Assembly: GCF_001735805.1 (NCBI RefSeq)
Contig: NZ_CP017248.1
Location: 7,378,001-7,442,000, forward strand
Length of the DNA stretch: 64,000 bases
Origin: Streptomyces fodineus
GTDB lineage: Bacteria > Actinomycetota > Actinomycetes > Streptomycetales > Streptomycetaceae
Direction: 5' to 3'
Of the stretch, positions 33,414-41,648 are shown in pieces. The notes beneath the pieces are model-generated. The model was not told where the DNA came from. It did not search any database and worked only from the letters and a program-made list of their open reading frames with translations. The translations under genes were made by a program, and so were the position numbers. Numbering within the stretch: the stretch's first letter is position 1; the number at the start of each line of letters is the position of its first letter.

Positions 33414-34649
33414 TCACGTGGCCTTCAACGGCAGTCGTACGGCGACACGCCAGGTGTCTCCCGACGGTCCCGCCTCCGCGGTGCCGCCCAGCAGCCGTAC
33501 CCGGTCGGCGATGCCCCGCAGACCGTGGCCGCCGCCCGGCCGGGGAGCCGCGGCCCTGCCCAGGGGGTTCTCGACGGAGATCTCCAGATGACCGTCGGCG
33601 GTGGCGATGCGGACGGCGACCGGCGCCCCGGAGTGTTTCAGGGCGTTGCTCAGGCCCTCCTGCACGATCCGGTACGCCTCCCGGGAGACCAGCGGCGGCA
33701 GCGCGGCGGGGTCGGTGTCGACGGTGGCCGTCACACACTGCCCGGCGGCCCGGGTCCGGCGCAGCAGCCCGTCCAGGTCGCCCGCGAGGGTCGGCGCGGG
33801 TGCGGTGCCCGGCGCGTCCCCGTCCCGCAACACGCCCAGCACGGCGTCGAGTTCGCCGACCGTGCGCCGGGTGGTCTCCTCGATGGCGGCCAGCGCCTCA
33901 CGGACGAACTCCGGGTCGGTGCCGAGGAGCCGGCGGGCCGCGCTCGCCTGGAGGGTGACGGCGCTCAGGGCGTGCCCGACGGAGTCGTGCAGCTCGCGGG
34001 CGAGCCGGTTGCGTACGGCGAGGTCGGCGGCGCGGGCCTCGGCGGCGGCCAGCCGGTCCTGCGGGGTGGGCCCGAGCAGCGCGGGCGCCCAGCGGGCCAG
34101 CAGCGCCCCGCAACCGGCGGCGCACGCGGCGAGCGCGACCAGCCCGGCCAGGCCCGCGACCGGGTCCAGCGCCAGCATCCAGCCGTGGTCGAGGACGGGC
34201 AGGCCGAGCGGGTGGCCCAGCGCGGCGAGCAGGGGCAGGACGATCAGCGTCGCCGCGGCCGGCGGCACGGACAGGGACATGCCCGAGATGATCCCGCCGA
34301 GACCGAGGTGCAGCGTGAACCAGGCCGCCGTACGCGCCCGTTCGGCGGGCGTGCGTGCGGGTCCGTGGGCCAGGGCGTCCCCGTCGATCCCGCACAGGGC
34401 CCGCACCGCCGTGGACTCCAGCGGCCGGGTCAGCGGGAACAGCGAGGTGACCGCGGCGACGGGCAACCCGAGGGCGAACGAGCCGAGTTGGAGCGGAAGG
34501 GAGCCGAAGACGTTGTCCACGCCGGTGAACGGCCCGATGAACACCGAGCCGACGAGGACGTACGGCATGGCGAGCGCGCCGCCCAGGATCAGATGGATCC
34601 AGCGGCGCCGCGCCCGGCCGCCGAAGAGCGGCCTCAACATCCGTGTCAC
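33414..34649 (-). CDS. NarL-family sensor histidine kinase
   Basis: The GTG at 34649 overlaps the upstream stop (GTGA); an ATG at 34640 is an alternative. The 411-residue protein has four or five N-terminal membrane helices, a HisKA_3 dimerisation segment with the H-box ARELHDSVGHALS near residue 215, and an HATPase domain (VQEGLSNALKHSG for the N box, GGGHGLRGIADRVRLLGG for the G box). The membrane part shows no recognised sensor fold. It should phosphorylate the adjacent response regulator. The signal is unknown, but the PBP gene next in line hints at envelope stress. Confidence 0.9.
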   Translation of the reverse strand: MTRMLRPLFGGRARRRWIHLILGGALAMPYVLVGSVFIGPFTGVDNVFGSLPLQLGSFALGLPVAAVTSLFPLTRPLESTAVRALCGIDGDALAHGPARTPAERARTAAWFTLHLGLGGIISGMSLSVPPAAATLIVLPLLAALGHPLGLPVLDHGWMLALDPVAGLAGLVALAACAAGCGALLARWAPALLGPTPQDRLAAAEARAADLAVRNRLARELHDSVGHALSAVTLQASAARRLLGTDPEFVREALAAIEETTRRTVGELDAVLGVLRDGDAPGTAPAPTLAGDLDGLLRRTRAAGQCVTATVDTDPAALPPLVSREAYRIVQEGLSNALKHSGAPVAVRIATADGHLEISVENPLGRAAAPRPGGGHGLRGIADRVRLLGGTAEAGPSGDTWRVAVRLPLKAT

Positions 34650-35587
34650 TGAGGGGCCTTGCCGGACCGGTCCGCGAGGAAGCGGGCGGTGACGGTCGCC
34701 ACGAGAAAGCCGGTGATCATCTGCCCAGCGTAGGTGAGCCCGGTCAGCGCTGTCGGCCGGTCGCCCGTCACCAGCGTGGCCAGCGACATCCAGCCGCCCC
34801 AGCAGGCCACCGCCGCGGAGCCGGTCCAGGCCAGCGCCAGCGGCACGGCGACGGGCAGCGTACGGCCCCGGCGGAAGGCGAGCTGCCAGGCGCCGGTGAC
34901 GGCCGCGGCGAGGAAGAGGACGTAGACGAACTCCATGGACCGGTCCCCGCCGCCGGCCGGCCCGATCGCCCCGCAGCCCCGCAACAGCCGCACCGTTCCC
35001 GGGAACAGCGCGACAAGCGCCGCCGTCGTCGCCGTCAGCCGCTGCGCCGCCCCGCCGCGGGCCGGCAGCTCCCGCATCCGCCCCCGCCACAACCGCCCCC
35101 AGCGCTCGCGGGCGTACCCGGTGAACAGCGCGCCCAGCGCCAGTCCCTGCACGATGAACCCGCCGTACACCACCCCGAAGACCCAGTCGTCGAGAAAGGG
35201 CTTGTCCCCCGTGCCGCCCCTGCCGCCTTCGCCGCCGTGCAGGACGAGCTGCAGCGGGAAGCCCACCATGATGGGGGAGAGGAGACCCACGGCGAGCCAC
35301 ATCGGCACCGCGAGCAGCCAGGCCGGCACCCGCCTGCCCCAGGGGCGGGTCAGCAGCAGCGTCAGCACGACGACGGCCGCGTCCATCAGCACGGTGAGGC
35401 CGTTGGCGAGCGCCATGGTCAGCCGGTGCTCCAGCAGCGGGCTGCCGTCCGGGATGCCGAGGTGACTCCCGGCGACCCAGGCGAGCTTGAGGGACAGGTA
35501 GGGCAGGCAGGCGGTGATGGCCACGAGCCGGAGCGAACGGCGCCGCACGGAGATGCGGCCCGCAACGGCGGCCGTTGAGATCGTCAT
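34646..35587 (-). CDS. multi-pass membrane protein of a two-component operon
   Basis: The 313-residue protein has about eight hydrophobic segments (LVAITACLPYLSLKLAWVAG, LTVLMDAAVVVLTLLL, WLLAVPMWLAVGLLSPIMVG and others) with a Gly-rich loop near 128-135. Its stop overlaps the kinase start, so the three genes are translationally coupled. It has no recognised transporter or enzyme motif and probably serves as an accessory sensor or target of the system. Confidence 0.75.
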   Translation of the reverse strand: MTISTAAVAGRISVRRRSLRLVAITACLPYLSLKLAWVAGSHLGIPDGSPLLEHRLTMALANGLTVLMDAAVVVLTLLLTRPWGRRVPAWLLAVPMWLAVGLLSPIMVGFPLQLVLHGGEGGRGGTGDKPFLDDWVFGVVYGGFIVQGLALGALFTGYARERWGRLWRGRMRELPARGGAAQRLTATTAALVALFPGTVRLLRGCGAIGPAGGGDRSMEFVYVLFLAAAVTGAWQLAFRRGRTLPVAVPLALAWTGSAAVACWGGWMSLATLVTGDRPTALTGLTYAGQMITGFLVATVTARFLADRSGKAPQ

Positions 35588-35617
35588 GCCTCAACACTCC
35601 CGTGCGGCCGTGGGTGT

Positions 35618-36136
35618 TCACCTCCTGCGGCCCGACGATCCGTCTCCGCCGCACGGGGGAGACGCGCAGGCCTCCAGGACGAGCACCACCTCGTCGATCT
35701 CCCGGCCCCGCCCGTTGGCGTACCCCCGCGCGCGGGCCGTCTCACGGAACCCGCACTTCTCCAGTACCCGCAGCGAGGCGGTGTTGTCGGCCGCCGCCCG
35801 TGCGTACAGCGGCCGTTCGGGGACCTCGGCGAGCAGGGCCCGCAGCGCGGCGGTCGCCACCCCGCGGCCCCAGTACGCGCGGTCGATCCAGTACGTCACC
35901 TCACGCTCGCCCGGCTCCCCGTAGACCGCGGCACTGCCCACCACCCGCCCGTCGGCCAGCACCGTCCGCGGTACGTCGGAGGAGGCACGGATGCGTTTCC
36001 ACTGGGCGTCGAAGGCCTCCCGGTCGGCCGGATCCGCAGGCCCGAACGCGGCCATACGGAGCGCCTCCGGATCCCTCATCTGCCGAAAGAACACCGGCAG
36101 ATCACTGTCCCGCACGACACGCAGCGCGATCTCCAT
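35618..36136 (-). CDS. GNAT family N-acetyltransferase
   Basis: The ATG at 36136 gives 172 residues starting with the typical beta-strand MEIALRVVRDSDLPVFFRQM. The acetyl-CoA loop region is YWIDRAYWGRGVATAALRALLAEV near residues 85-110, followed by RVLEKCGFRETARARGYANGRGREIDEVVLVL. It resembles RimJ/RimL-type acetyltransferases. Longer upstream frames run into a repetitive non-coding tract and are rejected. Substrate unknown. Confidence 0.85.
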   Translation of the reverse strand: MEIALRVVRDSDLPVFFRQMRDPEALRMAAFGPADPADREAFDAQWKRIRASSDVPRTVLADGRVVGSAAVYGEPGEREVTYWIDRAYWGRGVATAALRALLAEVPERPLYARAAADNTASLRVLEKCGFRETARARGYANGRGREIDEVVLVLEACASPPCGGDGSSGRRR

Positions 36137-36691
36137 GAAGCCCGAGCCTACGACGCCGGGAGCGCCGCGCCCACGACGGCAGCGGAGCCGCGCTATGACG
36201 GCAGCGGAGCCGCGCCACGACGGCAGCGGCATCGCGCTACGAGGGCATGGCCGGCGTATCTGTGCGGCACGGTCGGAGCGCCTGCATGGCACGGTCGGCG
36301 CGCCTGTATGGCACGGGCACAGCGCCCATGACGGCCGAGACGGTGGGCCGGTACGAGGGGCGAGTCCCAGCGTCCGCCCTCGGAGCCGCCGGATCGCCGG
36401 GCGCCGCGCTGCGATGGCGGGGTTGGTGCGTTTGCGCGGTACGGGTGTTCCGTGCCTGACGGCCGCGTAGTGGGCATGACGGCACGGACGGCGAGAGCCT
36501 CTGCCCGTCCGCCCTCGGAGCCGCCGGATCGCCGGCGCGCCGCGCTGCGACGGCAGGGTTGGTGCGCGTGCGCCGCGCGGGTGCCGGGCCCATGACGGTA
36601 CGGGTGCCCATGACCGGACGGGCAGCGGGCCCACGGCGGACGTGCGGCAAGCCCATGACCGTATGGGCGGCGAGCCCCTGGTCGTTCGGTC
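36137..36691. repeat. degenerate minisatellite with 22-nt periodicity
   Basis: Three 22-nt units (36172-36193, 36194-36215, 36216-36237, core acggcagcggagccgcgc) are followed by three more 22-nt units (36267-36332, gcacggtcggcgcgcctgtatg type). A cATGAC(c/g)g(g/t)acgg motif recurs at 36327, 36475, 36591, 36609 and 36654. A longer direct repeat of about 77 bp (36371-36447 and 36506-36583) lies between. No frame codes convincingly. The tract separates the GNAT gene from the IclR gene. Confidence 0.7.
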
Positions 36692-37465
36692 TCAGAGCCT
36701 GCGGGTGGCCAGTGTCAGGCGGTCGCGGGCGTCGAACAGGGCGTCCTTGATCATCTGTTCGTGGGCGGGGGTCAGCCGGGCCACCGGTACCGAGCAGCTG
36801 ATCGCGTCCCGGGCCGGGGTGCGGTACGGGATCGCCACGCCGAAGCACCGCAGGCCCAGCGTGTTCTCCTCGCGGTCGACCGCGAAGCCCTGCTCCCGCA
36901 CCTGGTGCAGCTCCTCGATGAGCTTCTCCCGGTCGGTGAGGGTGTTCTCGGTCAGCGCGGGCAGGGTCTCCGGCAGCAGCTTGCGCACCTGCTCGTCGGT
37001 GTACGTGGCGAGGATCGCCTTGCCGAGGGAGGTGGAGTGGGCCGGCAGCCGGCGCCCGACCCGGGTGAAGGGGCGCAGATAGTGCTGGGACTGGCGGGTG
37101 GCCAGGTAGACGACGTTCGTGCCGTCGAGCCGGGCCAGGTGGATCGTCTCGGTCGTGTCGTCCGAGAGGCGGTCCAGGGTGGGGCGGGCCGCCGCCACCA
37201 CCTCGTCGCCGTCGATGTACGACGTGCCGACCAGCAGCGCCCGCACCCCGATGCCATACCGCGTGCCGGTCGCGTCCGTCTCCACCCAGCCCAGCTCCAC
37301 GAGCGTGCGCAGCAGCATGTACAGGCTGGACTTGGGGTATCCGACGGCCTCCTGCACGGCCGCGAGGGAGTGCATACCGGGCTTCCCGGCGAAGTACTCG
37401 AGCAGTTCAACCGTCCGCACCGCGGACTTGACCTGTGCTCCACCGCCTGTCTCGGCTGCCGACAT
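36692..37465 (-). CDS. IclR family transcriptional regulator
   Basis: The ATG at 37465 has an upstream aaggggtcaaggg ribosome-binding region and gives 257 residues. An N-terminal winged helix (VKSAVRTVELLEYFAGKPGMHSLAAVQEAVGYPKSSLYMLLRTLVELGWVE) precedes the IclR effector domain (TTETIHLARLDGTNVVYLATRQS, LPAHSTSLGKAILA, DREENTLGLRCFGVAIPY). It is divergent from the 2-oxoglutarate semialdehyde dehydrogenase gene and most likely controls it in response to a sugar acid. Confidence 0.9.
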   Translation of the reverse strand: MSAAETGGGAQVKSAVRTVELLEYFAGKPGMHSLAAVQEAVGYPKSSLYMLLRTLVELGWVETDATGTRYGIGVRALLVGTSYIDGDEVVAAARPTLDRLSDDTTETIHLARLDGTNVVYLATRQSQHYLRPFTRVGRRLPAHSTSLGKAILATYTDEQVRKLLPETLPALTENTLTDREKLIEELHQVREQGFAVDREENTLGLRCFGVAIPYRTPARDAISCSVPVARLTPAHEQMIKDALFDARDRLTLATRRL

Positions 37466-37529
37466 CGCCCTTGACCCCTTCGTTGGACGCCAAATAGTCT
37501 CCAACAGCATATTCATCATCAGAGACGGC

Positions 37530-37545
37530 GTTCAGTATATCGAAC
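37530..37545. promoter_or_regulatory. candidate IclR operator
   Basis: gttcagtatatcgaac is palindromic at 12 of 16 positions with perfect GTTC/GAAC ends. It lies in the 131-bp divergent region, 52 nt before the dehydrogenase GTG and 65 nt before the regulator ATG, and is markedly AT-rich relative to its surroundings. Confidence 0.5.
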
Positions 37546-37596
37546 ACCCCTGAGGGATGAGCCAGTACTGCGGCATGACAGTGGAGGGAACCCGCG

Positions 37597-39126
37597 GTGG
37601 CAGCAGCACCAGTCTGGAGTGTCGACCCGCGCACCGGGAAGCAGCGTGAACAGGTTGCGGTGGAGGCCACAGCCCAGGAGGTGGACGCGGCGGTCAGGGC
37701 GGCCCACTCCGCCCGCGGGGCCCTCGCCGACCGCGCCGTGCGCTCCGCCTTCCTGCGCTCGGCCGCCGCGGGCCTGGACGCGGCCAGGGACGGTCTGGTC
37801 GAGACCGCCGACGCCGAGACGGCGCTCGGCCCGGTCCGGCTGACCGGCGAACTCGCCCGCACCGGCTACCAGCTGCGGGCCTTCGCCGACATCGTCGACG
37901 AGGGCGCCTTCCTCGACGTCGTCATCAACCACCCGGACGCCACCGCGACCCCGCCCATCCCGGACCTGCGCCGCTACAAGATCCCGCTCGGCGTCGTCGC
38001 CGTCTACTCCGCCTCCAACTTCCCCTTCGCCTTCTCCGTCGCCGGCGGCGACACCGCGAGCGCGCTGGCCGCCGGCTGCCCGGTCGTGGTCAAGGCCCAC
38101 CCCGACCACCCGGCCCTGTCCGAGCTGGTCGCCAAGGTGCTGCGCCGGGCCGCCGCCGAGCACGGCATCCCCGAGGGCGTCGTCGGCCTCGTGCACGGCT
38201 TCGAGGCGGGCGTGGAGCTGATCAGGCACCCGCTGGTCGCCGCCGCCGGCTTCACCGGTTCGGTACGGGGCGGGCGGGCCCTCTTCGACGCCGCGGCGGC
38301 GCGTCCCGTGCCGATCCCCTTCCACGGTGAGCTGGGCTCGCTGAACCCGGTCCTGGTGACGCAGGCCGCCGCCGCCGAGCGGGCCGAGGAGATCGGCATC
38401 GGGCTCGCCGGATCCATGACGCTGGGAGCCGGGCAGTTCTGCGTCAAGCCGGGTCTGGTGCTCGTGCCGTCCGGCGCCGCGGGCGACGGACTGGTCAAGG
38501 CCCTCACCGACGCGGTGAGCAACACCGAGGCGGGGGTGCTGCTCGACCACCGGATGCGGGACAACTTCATCGCGGGGGTGGCCGAGCGCGCGCGGCTGAC
38601 GGACGTGGACTCCCCTGTCACCCCGGGTGCGGGCGGCGAGCACACGGTCAGCGCCGGGTTCCTCACGGTGCCGGCGAACAGGCTGGCGACGCAGGGCGCG
38701 TACGACCTGCTGCTGGAGGAGTGCTTCGGGCCGGTCACCGTGGTGGTCCGCTACGAGGACGAGGCCGAGGCGACGGCGGTCCTGTCCCGTCTGCCGGGCA
38801 ACCTGACGGCGACGGTTCAGCTGTCGGCCGAGGAGGCGGCCGGGCAGGGCCGGGGCGCGGAGCTGCTCGCCGAGCTGACTCCGCTGGCCGGGCGGGTCCT
38901 GGTGAACGGGTGGCCGACGGGTGTTGCCGTGGCTCCGGCCCAGCACCACGGCGGGCCCTACCCCGCGACGACCTCGACCTCGACCTCCGTGGGCGGTACG
39001 GCGATCGAACGCTGGCTGCGGCCGGTCGTCTACCAGAACGCTCCGCGGGCGCTGCTCCCCGCCGAGCTGAAGGACGACAACCCGCTCGGGCTGCCGCGGC
39101 GGTTCAACGGGGTTCTGGAGCGATAG
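37597..39126 (+). CDS. 2-oxoglutarate semialdehyde (2,5-dioxovalerate) dehydrogenase
   Basis: The GTG at 37597 follows a ggaggga site. The 509-residue ALDH has the length and motifs of the NADP-dependent ketoglutarate-semialdehyde group: LGVVAVYSASNFPFAFSVAGGDTASALAAGCPVVVKAHP near 130-165, GFTGSVRGGRALFD near 222, catalytic Glu in PFHGELGSLNP near 248, and catalytic Cys in GAGQFCVKPG near 285. The family makes 2-oxoglutarate from the product of KdgD or of the pentonate route. It is divergent from an IclR regulator. Confidence 0.87.
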   Translation: MAAAPVWSVDPRTGKQREQVAVEATAQEVDAAVRAAHSARGALADRAVRSAFLRSAAAGLDAARDGLVETADAETALGPVRLTGELARTGYQLRAFADIVDEGAFLDVVINHPDATATPPIPDLRRYKIPLGVVAVYSASNFPFAFSVAGGDTASALAAGCPVVVKAHPDHPALSELVAKVLRRAAAEHGIPEGVVGLVHGFEAGVELIRHPLVAAAGFTGSVRGGRALFDAAAARPVPIPFHGELGSLNPVLVTQAAAAERAEEIGIGLAGSMTLGAGQFCVKPGLVLVPSGAAGDGLVKALTDAVSNTEAGVLLDHRMRDNFIAGVAERARLTDVDSPVTPGAGGEHTVSAGFLTVPANRLATQGAYDLLLEECFGPVTVVVRYEDEAEATAVLSRLPGNLTATVQLSAEEAAGQGRGAELLAELTPLAGRVLVNGWPTGVAVAPAQHHGGPYPATTSTSTSVGGTAIERWLRPVVYQNAPRALLPAELKDDNPLGLPRRFNGVLER

Positions 39127-39132
39127 CGCCCG

Positions 39133-39159
39133 TTGACACAAAGGCTCTGGTGCGACAAT
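39133..39159 (+). promoter_or_regulatory. promoter of the DUF1349 gene (probably leaderless)
   Basis: A TTGACA hexamer at 39133-39138 and gacaat at 39154-39159 lie just ahead of the ATG at 39166, at a 15-bp spacing. The -10 ends 6 nt before the start codon, so the message would begin at or next to the ATG. Confidence 0.45.
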
Positions 39160-39165
39160 CGGACC

Positions 39166-39774
39166 ATGGACGTGGAACTCCCCGAACTCCCCTTCCCCCT
39201 GCGCACGTACGGGCCCGACGGGCACTGGACGTACGAGGACGGCGTCCTCACCGGATGGGCGGGGCCCCGGCAGGACCGGTTCGTCACGCCCACCGGCGAG
39301 GCTCTGGACCCCGCCTCCGACGCGCCCCGGCTGCTGGGGGCACCGGAAGGGGACTTCCAGCTGATCGCCCGGGTCACCGTCGGGTTCAACACGTCCTTCG
39401 ACGCGGGCGTGCTGTACGTCCACGTCGGCGAACGGGCCTGGGCCAAGCTGTGTCTGGAGTACTCCCCGGACGTGGCCACCGTCTGCACGGTGGTCACCCG
39501 GGGGCACTCCGACGACGCCAACTCCTTCACGGTGGAAGGGAGTTCGGTCTTTCTGCGGGTCAGCCGGACCGGGCGGGCCTTCGCCTTCCACGCCTCCCGG
39601 GACGGTGCCCGCTGGACCTTCGTCCGGCTGTTCACCCTGGGCGACGAGAAGGAGACCGGTGCCGCGCTGGTCGGCTTCATGACCCAGTCGCCGCTGGGGG
39701 AGGGGTGCGTGGTGACGTACGACCACCTCGGCTTCCGGCCCGGCTGGCCGGACGACCTCCGAGACGGCAGCTGA
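39166..39774 (+). CDS. DUF1349 family protein
   Basis: The ATG at 39166 gives 202 residues. The sequence matches the concanavalin-like DUF1349 fold: FQLIARVTVGFNTSFDAGVLYVHVGERAWAKLCLEYSPD, then VVTRGHSDDANSF, VFLRVSRTGRAFAFHASRDGARWTFVRLF and a late VGFMTQSPLGEGC. Members are regulator-like or carbohydrate-binding proteins without a settled function. The gene begins 39 nt after the semialdehyde dehydrogenase but seems to have its own promoter. Confidence 0.82.
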   Translation: MDVELPELPFPLRTYGPDGHWTYEDGVLTGWAGPRQDRFVTPTGEALDPASDAPRLLGAPEGDFQLIARVTVGFNTSFDAGVLYVHVGERAWAKLCLEYSPDVATVCTVVTRGHSDDANSFTVEGSSVFLRVSRTGRAFAFHASRDGARWTFVRLFTLGDEKETGAALVGFMTQSPLGEGCVVTYDHLGFRPGWPDDLRDGS

Positions 39775-40135
39775 GGGCGAAGGCCAGGGCGAACAGGATC
39801 GCGCCCAGCACCAGGCTCACCCGCATCCCGGCGGCGAACCCGCCGCCCACCAGCGCACCGAACACCGCGATCCCGAGGCCGCCGGCCACCTGCCGCGCCG
39901 CGTTGAGCACTCCGGCCGCGAGGCCCGCCCGCTCGGCCGGCACGGCGTCCAACATCACGGCCGTAGCGGCGGGACGGTCAGCGCGCAGCCGAGGGCCATC
40001 GGGATGAGCAGGACGGCCACCACGGCGGCGGGCGTGCCCGAGCCGACGGACAGCAGGCCCAGCAGGCCCGCCGCGGCCGGCGCCCGGCCGACCGGCATCG
40101 GCAGGCGCGGACCGTGGCGACCGGCGGCCACCGCC
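39775..40135 (-). pseudogene. C-terminal relic of a DHA2/EmrB-type MFS transporter
   Basis: Reading leftward, one frame encodes GRAPAAAGLLGLLSVGSGTP and then a helix ending MALGCALTVPPL (about 40110-39965). A second frame continues with TAVMLDAVPAERAGLAAGVLNAARQVAGGLGIAVFGALVGG and one more helix, overlapping the end of the DUF1349 gene. Joining them needs one extra base near 39964. The N-terminal two-thirds of the transporter are gone. The whole 470-bp gap to 40244 holds only this relic. Confidence 0.65.
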
Positions 40136-40243
40136 TGCGGCCTCGGCACCGCCGACTCCCTGCGCACCCACCTGGTCCGCGGCGCCGCGCTCCCAGTTCA
40201 GCCGCCTGGGAACCGGGACCGGTGCGGTCACGTCCTCCGTTGC

Positions 40244-40747
40244 ATGATCAGTGAACGAGTCAAAGGCGCTCTGGTGATCCGCACCGCGGTGTCCGCCGAA
40301 GCCGAGGTCATCGCCGATCTGCACGCCCGGGCCCGCTCGACGTACTACCCGGACGGTCTCCCGCAGGCCGACTTCGACTGGGTCGAGGCCTGGCGGGGAT
40401 CCATCGAGCGCCCCGACGGGCATGTGCTGTGCGCCGTCGAGCAGGGCCGGATCGCCGGCATCGCCTCCTTCCGCACCCCGGACGGCGCACCCGCGGAAAC
40501 GGTCAAGCTGTTCCAGTTCCACGTCGACCCCGGCCACTGGCGCTCGGGCATCGGCACGGCCCTGCACGCCGCGTGCGTGGAGGAGTGGCGCGCGGACGGC
40601 AAGCGCGCGGCCGTCCTCGACGTGCACGTGGACAACCGGCGCGCCCAGGCCTTCTACACCCGCCAGGGCTGGGTCCCGGACCCCGGGAACCCGCCCGCCG
40701 AGGGCGACCACCACCTCTTCCTGCGCTACGCGGTGGGCGGGGAATGA
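40244..40747 (+). CDS. GNAT family N-acetyltransferase
   Basis: The 167-residue protein shows the GNAT core: IRTAVSAEAEVIADLHARARSTYY at the N-terminus, LFQFHVDPGHWRSGIGTALHAACVEEWRADG (acetyl-CoA loop R-S-G-I-G) near residues 88-118, and LDVHVDNRRAQAFYTRQGWVPD near 125. The frame is open further upstream, but that part overlaps the transporter relic. Substrate unknown. Its neighbour 77 bp downstream is a DsbA-family protein. Confidence 0.85.
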   Translation: MISERVKGALVIRTAVSAEAEVIADLHARARSTYYPDGLPQADFDWVEAWRGSIERPDGHVLCAVEQGRIAGIASFRTPDGAPAETVKLFQFHVDPGHWRSGIGTALHAACVEEWRADGKRAAVLDVHVDNRRAQAFYTRQGWVPDPGNPPAEGDHHLFLRYAVGGE

Positions 40748-40824
40748 ACACGGCTGCTTGAACGTTCACGTACTGGTGGCGGAGAGAGCCTCCGTGCCCG
40801 TACGACCTGGAGAGAGCCGAAGAC

Positions 40825-41553
40825 ATGCGCGTCGAGATCTGGAGCGACATCGCCTGCCCCTGGTGCTACGTGGGCAAGGCCCGCTTCGAGAAGGCGCTCG
40901 CTGCCTTCCCGCACCGCGACGACGTCGAGGTGGTGCACCGCTCCTTCGAGCTCGATCCGGGCCGCGCCAAGGGCGATGTCCAGCCGGTGATCACCATGCT
41001 CACCAGGAAGTACGGCATGAGCGAGGCCCAGGCCGAGGCGGGCGAGGACAACCTGGGCGCCCAGGCGGCGGCCGAGGGCCTGGACTACCGCACCCGGGGC
41101 CGCGACCACGGCAACACCTTCGACATGCACCGCCTGCTGCACTTCGCCAAGGAGCAGGGCAGGCAGGACGAGCTGATCCAGATCCTGTACCGGGCGAACT
41201 TCGCCGAGGAGCGGTCCGTCTTCACCGAGGGCGAGGAGCGGCTCGTCGAGCTGGCCGCGGAGGCCGGACTCGACGCCGGGGCCGCCCGCGCGGTGCTCGC
41301 CGACCCGCAGGCGTACGCCGACGAGGTCCGCGCCGACGAGCGCGAGGCCGCCCAGCTCGGCGCCACCGGCGTGCCGTTCTTCGTCCTGGACCGGACGTAC
41401 GGCGTCTCCGGCGCCCAGCCCGCCGAGGTCTTCACCCAGGCGCTGACCCAGGCCTGGGGCGAGCGTGCCCCGCTGACGCTGCTCGAGCAGGGGGACCAGG
41501 GGGAGGGGGCCGCGTGCGGGCCCGACGGGTGCGCGGTGCCGCGGCAGGGCTGA
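40825..41553 (+). CDS. DsbA family oxidoreductase (FrnE-like)
   Basis: The 242-residue thioredoxin-fold protein opens MRVEIWSDIACPWCYVGKARFEKAL, placing the redox pair at C11-P-W-C14, and lacks a signal peptide. It is therefore the cytoplasmic FrnE/DsbA type often implicated in polyketide or oxidative-stress chemistry. The helical insert (RGRDHGNTFDMHRLLHFAKEQG) and the cis-proline loop (GATGVPFFVLDRTYGVSGAQPAEVF) are intact. A second Cys pair (ACGPDGC) lies at the extreme C-terminus, outside the fold. Confidence 0.9.
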   Translation: MRVEIWSDIACPWCYVGKARFEKALAAFPHRDDVEVVHRSFELDPGRAKGDVQPVITMLTRKYGMSEAQAEAGEDNLGAQAAAEGLDYRTRGRDHGNTFDMHRLLHFAKEQGRQDELIQILYRANFAEERSVFTEGEERLVELAAEAGLDAGAARAVLADPQAYADEVRADEREAAQLGATGVPFFVLDRTYGVSGAQPAEVFTQALTQAWGERAPLTLLEQGDQGEGAACGPDGCAVPRQG

Positions 41554-41648
41554 AGCCGCAGGTCGGCGCGCATGTATAAGGCTTCCTAAGCGAGTCCCCG
41601 TAAAAATTCGCAATGGACGGGGAGTTCCGCGACCCGCACAGTGGGGTC

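Noticed and set aside
31411..33591. 726-residue rightward frame
   Set aside because: It runs antisense across the PBP and response-regulator genes, which carry complete catalytic motifs. The frame is a shadow.
34650..35654. longer histidine kinase reading through the upstream membrane-protein gene
   Set aside because: The frame is open to 35654, but the extension is Arg/Gly-rich, lies antisense in phase to a gene with clear membrane helices, and the GTGA junction at 34649 is a natural start.
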